This document shows, piece by piece, positions 57,282-64,000 of a DNA stretch of 64,000 bases. Origin of the DNA: Owenia fusiformis. Its lineage: Eukaryota; Annelida; Polychaeta; Sabellida; Oweniidae. Every line of letters starts with the position of its first letter. Within the stretch, counting starts at the first letter, position 1. The notes beneath the pieces are model-generated. The model searched no databases, was not told the origin of the DNA, and was given only the letters and a program-made list of their open reading frames with translations. Where the stretch lies: positions 27,825,915 through 27,889,914 of the forward strand of contig CAIIXF020000001.1 of assembly GCA_903813345.2 (NCBI GenBank), read 5' to 3'. The position numbers and the translations under genes were made by a program.

Positions 57282-59430
57282 TGGCCGCCCAAAAGTTAAT
57301 CAGCTCTAGTACTTGATATCCTCTATCATTTGTGTAAATTTGAAGGAAATCCGATGAGCGGTTTTCCAGAAATGGCGATGACAAGATTTTTCGAAAAACC
57401 TTCAAAATGGCCACCAGAAAACAAGATGGCCGCCCAAAAGTTAATCAGCTCTAGTACTTGATATCCTCTATCATTTGTGTAAATTTGAAGGAAATCCGAT
57501 GAGCGGTTTTCCAGAAATGGCGATGACAAGATTTTTCGAAAAACCTTCAAAATGGCCACCAGAAAACAAGATGGCCGCCCAAAAGTTAATCAGCTCTAGT
57601 ACTTGATATCCTCTATCATGTGTGTAAATTTGAAGGAAATCCGATGAGCGGATTTTCTGAAATGGCGATGATAAGATTTTTCGAAAAATCTTCAAAATGG
57701 CTGCCAGAAAACAAGATGGCCGCCCAAAAGTTAATCAGCTCTAGTACTTGATATCCCAAGGGAAAGATCAATACCCGGTGATTTCAGCGGGAAGTGGCGT
57801 TTCGTTCATTGGATGAGCTGCGCGCGCACGCATAAATGTGATTATCCAATATAATTTAGGGGAGGGCTATTTGAAGTAGTTTTTGGTCTCAGGCGCGACC
57901 CAGGGCTGTTGTCTTAAGGACATTTCGTTGAAAATGAGCCATTCGGCTGATAATTGGTAAGAGTTTGCGATCTTATAATGTATAACTGTTACTCAGACAC
58001 ATATTTTGACACGATTCTGTTGGAAATAAGCTTTGAACCGAGAGATATTCACGATTGATATGCACATTTTTGATTGTGCCATTGCTTTTCTATTGCACAA
58101 CCCATGTATTGATAGAAGAAACATTAATAATACAGATTGGTTTACCTTCAATACATGGCAGACACTACATATCGGTCTATTAATACCAGTTTGTGCCTTA
58201 AATAGTTTTATATTTCCATCCACGGCCTGGAGCCTGGGTGTGTTTGTCTCTTATGTGTATGCTTGTGCATGGACTTCTAATCACTAGCAGAATTTAACAT
58301 GATGCAAACTCGACATTATAACTCATGCTGTAACATTTTGACTTCGCTGGAAAACAATAGGAATTATTTTTCTTGCCAATCAATCATGAATCACAATCAA
58401 AATTTCAGAATGATCAATCAGGCAATGATCCAAATCAAGTTATAACATTATATGATATTCAGCAAGAAGTCCGGTAGAAATACAGAATATTTAAACATCA
58501 AAGCTGAAAGTTGAAAGCTAATCTGTCAATTTTCTGTCTGCAAAAGAGCGTCCCAAGAGCGTTTACATTTGACACAATAACAGACTGAGGCCTTGAAATC
58601 TAGGATTCCCCAGGAAAATATGACGTCATACTAATTAGCATAAGGATTTCCCTATTGGGGTGGGTCGAGCCTTGTTCGAAAACACAATCCATAAATACAT
58701 GCTAATTTCTAAGGAGATAGGAAGTGTATAACGTGTTTATCGATTTTGTTTAAAGATTTAATCAATTATCAAATTGTTTAAGTGGATAAAGTGGTCACAC
58801 TTGCTTCAATTCATAGCGAAATCGACGGATAGAAACTGACCGAATTCCCGATATCCTACCCCGTATTACTGTAGGCTATAAGCACAGTGACCTACAGAGG
58901 GCGCTATCACAAACAAGTACTGGACGAACCGATAAATTCCCGGGTATTGTAACGCCCTTGGATATCCTCTATCATTTGTGTAAATTTGAAGGAAATCCGA
59001 TGAGCGGTTTTCCTGAAATGGCGATGACAAGATTTTTCGAAAAACCTTCAAAATGGCCACCAGAAAACAAGATGGCCGCCCAAAAGTTAATCAGCTCTAG
59101 TACTTGATATCCTCTATCATGTGTGTAAATTTGAAGGAAATCCGATGAGCGGATTTTCTGAAATGGCGATGACAAGATTTTTCGAAAAATCTTAAAAATG
59201 GCTGCCAGAAAACAAGATGGCCGCCCAAAAGTTAATCAGCTCTAGTACTTGATATCCTCTATCATTTGTGTAAATTTGAAGGAAATCCAATGAGCGGTTT
59301 TCCTGAAATGGCGATGACAAGATTTTTCGAAAAACCTTCAAAATGGCCGCCAGAAAACAAGATGGCCACCCAAAAGTTAATCAGCTCTAGTACTTCATAT
59401 GCTCTATCATCTCTGCGAATTTGGAGAAAA
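57282..59430. repeat. 145-bp satellite array, split by a 1204-bp insertion
   Basis: TACTTGATATCCTCTATCAT marks unit starts at 57310, 57455, 57600, 57745, 59101, 59246 and 59391. All uninterrupted spacings are exactly 145 bp. Units contain AAAATGGCCxCCAGAAAAC and AAGATGGCCGCCCAAAAG. The unit at 57745 is cut by the 57757-58960 insertion. The last unit degenerates into a hexamer microsatellite. Confidence 0.95.
57757..58960. mobile_element. 1204-bp TIR transposon inserted in the satellite
   Basis: The ends are CAAGGGAAAGATCAATACCC and, reversed, CAAGGGCGTTACAATACCC. The duplication GATATCC flanks both sides (57750-57756 and 58961-58967, 7 bp). Removing the element and one GATATCC restores the 145-bp spacing between satellite units. 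No transposase motif is visible in the frames inside, so I call it non-autonomous. The superfamily is undetermined. Confidence 0.9.
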
Positions 59431-59471
59431 TCTGATGAGCAGTTTTCCTTAAACGGCGATGACAAAAGCGG

Positions 59472-59540
59472 GACGATCACGATCACGATCACGACCACGA
59501 CCACGACCACGATCACGACCACGATCACGATCACGACCAG
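59472..59540. repeat. ACGATC/ACGACC hexamer microsatellite
   Basis: About eleven hexamers alternating between ACGATC and ACGACC at the right edge of the satellite array. Open frames across it encode only simple Thr/Ile or Val/Ile runs. Confidence 0.93.
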
Positions 59541-59544
59541 TATG

Positions 59545-60618
59545 ACGACTATATCCCACCGATGGTGTGATAAAAATGGAGCCCTATAAATTTTGTCCAA
59601 CTCGGTAATTTTTAGAATTATTAATACATAATGCAAGTAGAGGGTCTTAATGTTCAAGGCAGCGACGGATTAATTAAGTGCTTCACATTAAGTTACAGTT
59701 TCCAATGTTTTTCACTCTAAAATAATGTAAAATTATCGTAAGGAATTTCTTCATTGGTTCATGAATTTCGATACATTATTACAAAGACCCAATGCGCTTT
59801 TAATTCATGGCTTGTTATATAAGGCATCGTTATAGAACATTCATAACTTAACACGATTCTAGATTTATTAACTTAAGGAAGGAGTAATGAAACCATCCTT
59901 CCACCCACCTAATTATTCACAAATGATCCTGACGGAATGCGACGCCAAATTTGAAATCGGTTCCAGAAATAGAAGAGCATTGCCAACCATCAACCAATAA
60001 AGCAAGAGAGCTATTTAAGATCGATATTAAAAGAATTAACAACGGAAACAGTGGTCTAAGATATTTTAATCTCAGGGACGGCACATACCAAGATTGGGAA
60101 CAAAGGACTTAACATCAACGTTAGTAGTGAGTAAGTATATATTTTAGTATTATATAAAGTATATCGAAATGAAATCTCACACTTTACGAAACCTATTTGA
60201 TATCATTAATTGTTACATTATGCTTTAAATGTTTTTTATTTATCTATGGAATGCAAAATGACCCTTTTAAGAAACATCGCTGGAAGATCTACTTTAGAAA
60301 ACTTTATTTGTTCCTACGATTATGTAGTACAAACAAAAAGAGAAAGAGGTCCGTAGTGATTACTTAAAATCGAGATATGTTCACAGATAAATTTCTTCCT
60401 CATAATTTTGATTTTTATTATTCACTTATTATATGAGTAAATAATCAACCTTGGTTTTCCCGAGGGCTCGCCTTAGTCTAATCAGTTTCTTTCAGTTACG
60501 TATATTTTCGAAATGCTAATTATGAATCGCCACTTATGTGTTATTTATAACTCAGATGAAAACAAACTCTCATAACATTTAATTGAAAATATGACGGAAG
60601 CAAAAACATAAACAAAAC
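59545..60618. other. Intergenic, no gene established
   Basis: AT-rich sequence. Around 60125-60140 AGTAGTGAGTAAGTATA resembles a splice donor, so a non-coding 5' exon is conceivable, but nothing else supports it. Confidence 0.4.
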
Positions 60619-61313
60619 AAAGGAGCACGTAGGTTATCGCAAACAATTTTAGAAGGTTATATCTTGGATTATGACTATTTTCTGACAATGAAGACATGTA
60701 TATCTTTTAGATCAATTCATTATCTCAAAGAAAATTATATACAGTAATAATAAAGTCAAACAAACTCAGAGATATTTAACTAGCAATCAACACACTTTTT
60801 CAAAGATGTTGACCCCATTTTCACCAAAAATGCAATCATTTTTTACAATGTTTAATGCATTTTTTTCTTTATTTTGATGTATCAAAAAGTTCTTGAGAGA
60901 AAAACTTAATTGCTTTAAGATAAGTGTTCCGCATGTTATTTGAAAAATCTCATGCTATACATTGGTTTCAGTTCATTTTGGTCATCCAAATTCAGTATCT
61001 TTAAAGTCCCTGGAGCAATCAACTTTTCCTTTTAGGAAATCGAACATGTCTCAAAGCACATTCTAATTATGCATTCAACAATATAATAAAAGGTTGCATT
61101 TTTGGTGAAAATTAGGTCAACATTTTTGAAAAAGTATGTTGATTGGTCCATTGTCCCTTCAATATCACTCAGGTAACTAAATTAATATTATATATACTTT
61201 TCTTGAAGATAATGAATACATCTAAAAGATACACCCATGTTCATGATCAGAAAATAATCATAATTCAAGTTACAATTGTTTGAAATTGTTTGCGATAACC
61301 TACGTGCTCCTTT
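60619..61313. mobile_element. ~695-bp foldback element, arms cover almost its whole length
   Basis: AAAGGAGCACGTAGGTTATC at the left is exactly mirrored at the right end, and similarity continues inward: GCAAACAATTT, GATTATGACTATTTTCTG, CTTTTAGATxxATTCATTAT, ACTTTTTCAAA.ATGTTGACC and TTTTCACCAAAAATGCAA. The arms are roughly 85-90% alike with a short centre near 60960. No coding potential. Confidence 0.87.
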
Positions 61314-61786
61314 AATTCAAATGTCATCTTGAGTAATTTATATTTTCTTGTTTCATGTACGTTTTTTAAATAGGCTCGACTGGCGGGGTACCATTATTGT
61401 TTGAGAAAATTCCGAGATTAACTCGATTTCACGATCGTTCGTCTTTGTTTTAACTAAGACAGACAAAAGAACAGAGAAAATTTACAAAAAGTTCATTTTT
61501 TGATTTGATATAAGACATGTTTTTGTTATTATTGGGCATTTTAATAATAGTAACACTTTCAAAATAGTGTTAAGATGGAACATCAGTACACAATAAGAGT
61601 ATGAAAAGCATAGCCTTGAGGACACATTGTCGACTTCCATTGTCGTTTTGTTGATATGCAACCACTGTATTATCACTATCTAGGAACTGTGTTTGCTTTA
61701 AATTAATTAAGTGAATGGTAAAGCAAAGCGATCCATGTCTGAATATCAAAAGGTAAAAATGTCATCTAGATGAATATAATCAAATA

Positions 61787-62880
61787 CGAGGGGTGATCAA
61801 TAAGTAATGGACGCTTTTTTACACGGATGCTTTTTATTGACCAATCTCTTTGATTTTTTCACCAGTGATACATCATTCAATTATCTATCAACTCTGAAGA
61901 TTTGAAGACACGATATGTAATGCGTGTCGATATATGCTTGTTTTCGTGAAGGTGGTACATGTACACCGGGACCGACATTTACGTCACATATTTTGAAGTT
62001 ATGCCAATTTGGTATATCAGTTAGATTTGAACTTTTGATATGCCAAAAGAGTTGTGGTGTTTGCATATCATGCTACCTGTGGTAACACATAAAATATTAC
62101 AGTATTGTGATGTCAAAATGTTGTATGGTCAGGGTTTGCAGGTTGATTTGAGAATGAACATTTGGAAAAAGGGGTTAGTAAGAGGAGGTAACACCATACT
62201 CCATGTGGACAATGCCCCTGCCCAAATGTCTCACCGAATCCATTCTCTGACATGGTAGCAAGCTGCAGTTGCACAGCTGGTTTTATTTCATCAATTCAAT
62301 GTCATTAAACCTGCATCCTTTATCTACAGAAATAAGTACTATAGAAATAAACAAGTCACGTGTGGCGAGATCATGACTAAAGGCTGCATGGGCCAAGGGC
62401 TTCATGTCCAGGGATATTGTATCCTGCATAGTTTGAGATATTTGGGCAGGGGCATTGTCCACTTAGAGTACAGTGTTACCTCCTCTTACCAACCCCTTTT
62501 TCCACAGTGCATTCTCAAATCAACCTGCAAATCCCTACCATACAACACTTTGACATCACAATACTGTAATCTTTTATGTGTTACCACAGGTAGCATGATA
62601 TGCAAACACCACAACTCTTTTGGCATATCAAAAGTTCAAATCTAACTGATATACCAAATTGGCATAACTTCAAAATATGTGACGTAAATGTCGGTCCCGG
62701 GGTACATGTACCCCCTTCACGAAAACAAGGATATATCAACACGCATTACATATCTTGTCTTCAAATCTTCAGAGTTGATAGATAATTGAATGATGTATCA
62801 CTGGTGAAAAAAATCAAAGAGATTGGTCCATAAAAAGCATCCGTGTAAAAAAGCGTCCATTACTTATTGATCACCCCTCG
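61787..62880. mobile_element. Giant palindromic mariner-derived element
   Basis: TA precedes CGAGGGGTGATCAATAAG and TA follows its mirror image. The arms (about 61787-62240 and 62445-62880) are nearly identical inverted copies around a ~200-bp centre. Each arm ends inward in a mariner transposase scrap. On the plus strand this is ILHVDNAPAQMS (about 62192-62230), the second-Asp block (LLHDNAPAH in intact mariners). It is a tail-to-tail inverted duplication of the 5' portion of a mariner and has no complete transposase. Confidence 0.88.
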
Positions 62881-64000
62881 TATAATCAATTAATTGAAAG
62901 ACAAACGTTTGTTCTTTGGAAATTCTTTGTCGAAATACTCCTCCAACAAATGAACCAATAAGGTATTGGGTAACAATATCATGATGGTCTCAGGTAACAT
63001 ACTTGTCATCAACAACCTGAATCACGTGATAATGTTAAAAGGGCGATTCCTGCGTCAACAACGACCTTGGGTTACACAATCCTCTCAATTAAAAAATTAA
63101 GTAACACTGTGAACTAATAAGACATATCCCGAGAATCAAAAACGTGACGTAATAGCACACAATAAAGCGACCTATGGGTGTTTTAATCAAATTATGATAT
63201 CGACCTTTTTATATTCAGCCAGCTTGTGAATACTTCAAACAACTCCTTGTTGACATAAAATGTTATGCTATTTTTCAGCCTCATTGGTTTTGTTATATAC
63301 ATATTAATTTGGAGTCAAGACAAAATAACATTTTGTAATTACTATCAGATACTAACTACTTGTTCTAGAGAAAGAGAACTAGTTTTCCTTACATGCTTTA
63401 TAGTATCCAATATATTTTAAAATGTTGAAAAGGACTCACACTAGTATATAAGAAGACAATGGGAGACGAGTCAAAACAACGAGAATCTATGGTTTTCTTC
63501 ATCACAGGTTCTGCATGTACAGCGTAGCATTCAAAGTAGCACGCAGATCAATTCCAATTTGCAACTTGCAATTCTAAATCAATCTAGTCTCATCAAATTT
63601 AAATAACATCATGTTCTTTTATTGCTCCTATAAATCTAACGTAGACAACCGACAGGGTATTGTTGAGACCAAAGCTATTTAAGATGACACTCTGATTCTG
63701 TAATAGCTAGGTCCAAGGAGGATTGGCTCCCAGAATGCAATCTCGATATTTTTCGACGATGAAAATGTCGTTGTTGACTGACTCTAAACTGGCTATAAAT
63801 TCATAATCAGCTATCAAAAAATTCTGAGCTAATATCTTGATCACTTCTTGTGTTTAGAACTGCTTTGTCATGTAATAAGACCAAAACACGCGATTCAAAA
63901 TCTGAAGTGAAAAATGGCGTTTAGTTTTTTATTTCGTAACCATGACATTCTTCAAGATCGGGCTTATTCAAGCGGTAAATGGTTTGTTTAATACCCGGGG
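62881..64000. other. Right end of window, no gene seen
   Basis: AT-rich sequence. TATATAAG at about 63447 precedes a short 22-codon frame starting at 63459, but nothing supports it as a gene. Confidence 0.45.

Noticed and set aside
59262-59657. Open frames on both strands over the satellite and hexamer microsatellite
   Set aside because: They translate the 145-bp satellite and simple repeats (Val/Ile or Thr/Ile runs).
63440-63530. TATATAAG followed by a short ATG frame as a promoter and small gene
   Set aside because: Only 22 codons with no supporting features; TATA-like strings are common in this AT-rich DNA.

Overview
The window looks like AT-rich nuclear DNA of an animal. Genes are split by canonical GT-AG introns, several encode animal-type secreted or membrane proteins, and the rest is crowded with retrotransposons, DNA transposons, foldback elements, satellites and a tRNA-derived SINE. 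The AGCTCAC...GTGAGCT plus CCGTCTGTCTGTC repeat family and the mariner and LINE content suggest a marine invertebrate, perhaps a mollusc or another lophotrochozoan. That placement is an inference; there is no rRNA or mitochondrial marker.

Five host genes could be read through by splice-phase matching. (1) A core-1 beta-1,3-galactosyltransferase-like glycosyltransferase on the minus strand, 1228-9156, has three coding exons separated by element-filled introns. (2) A CRAL-TRIO / alpha-tocopherol-transfer-protein-like lipid carrier on the minus strand, 19897-24998, has six exons. (3) A single-exon ZDHHC24-like palmitoyltransferase lies on the minus strand, 26827-27642. (4) A fifteen-exon type I membrane protein on the minus strand, 31193-38354, has two CUB domains, nine sushi domains, a Ser/Thr stalk, a membrane span and an NPxY tail. 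(5) A four-exon class A GPCR lies on the plus strand, 47301-54201. In all of the split genes the exon lengths and phases sum to an open frame with no adjustment.

The most striking mobile unit is at 12435-18867. It is a 6.4-kb DNA transposon with roughly 700-bp terminal inverted repeats, an apparent TAG target duplication and one large protein gene broken by a single frameshift. The protein has an N-terminal zinc-binding-like region and a C-terminal EEAD / DTD / GCD signature that I read as an XPG/FEN-type nuclease. This resembles the Academ superfamily. It sits between the arms of an older inverted repeat (11788-12039 and 19053-19301).

Other mobile features: two 1276-bp, apparently identical non-autonomous elements (21006-22281 and 42210-43485). 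The second is nested in a 5'-truncated L1/Tx1-like LINE (40942-44031) that keeps an 18-bp target duplication. A 145-bp satellite array (57282-59430) is split by a 1204-bp TIR element whose removal restores the exact 145-bp period. There is a mariner relic (6769-7757), a mariner-derived giant palindrome (61787-62880), several foldback MITEs, and two copies of one LINE family (1640-2652 and 9694-10010).

The remaining intervals (introns of the genes above, 25.4-26.8 kb, 28.4-29.8 kb, 38.4-39.6 kb, 45.3-47.2 kb, 54.2-55.0 kb and 62.9-64.0 kb) show no gene that I can support.
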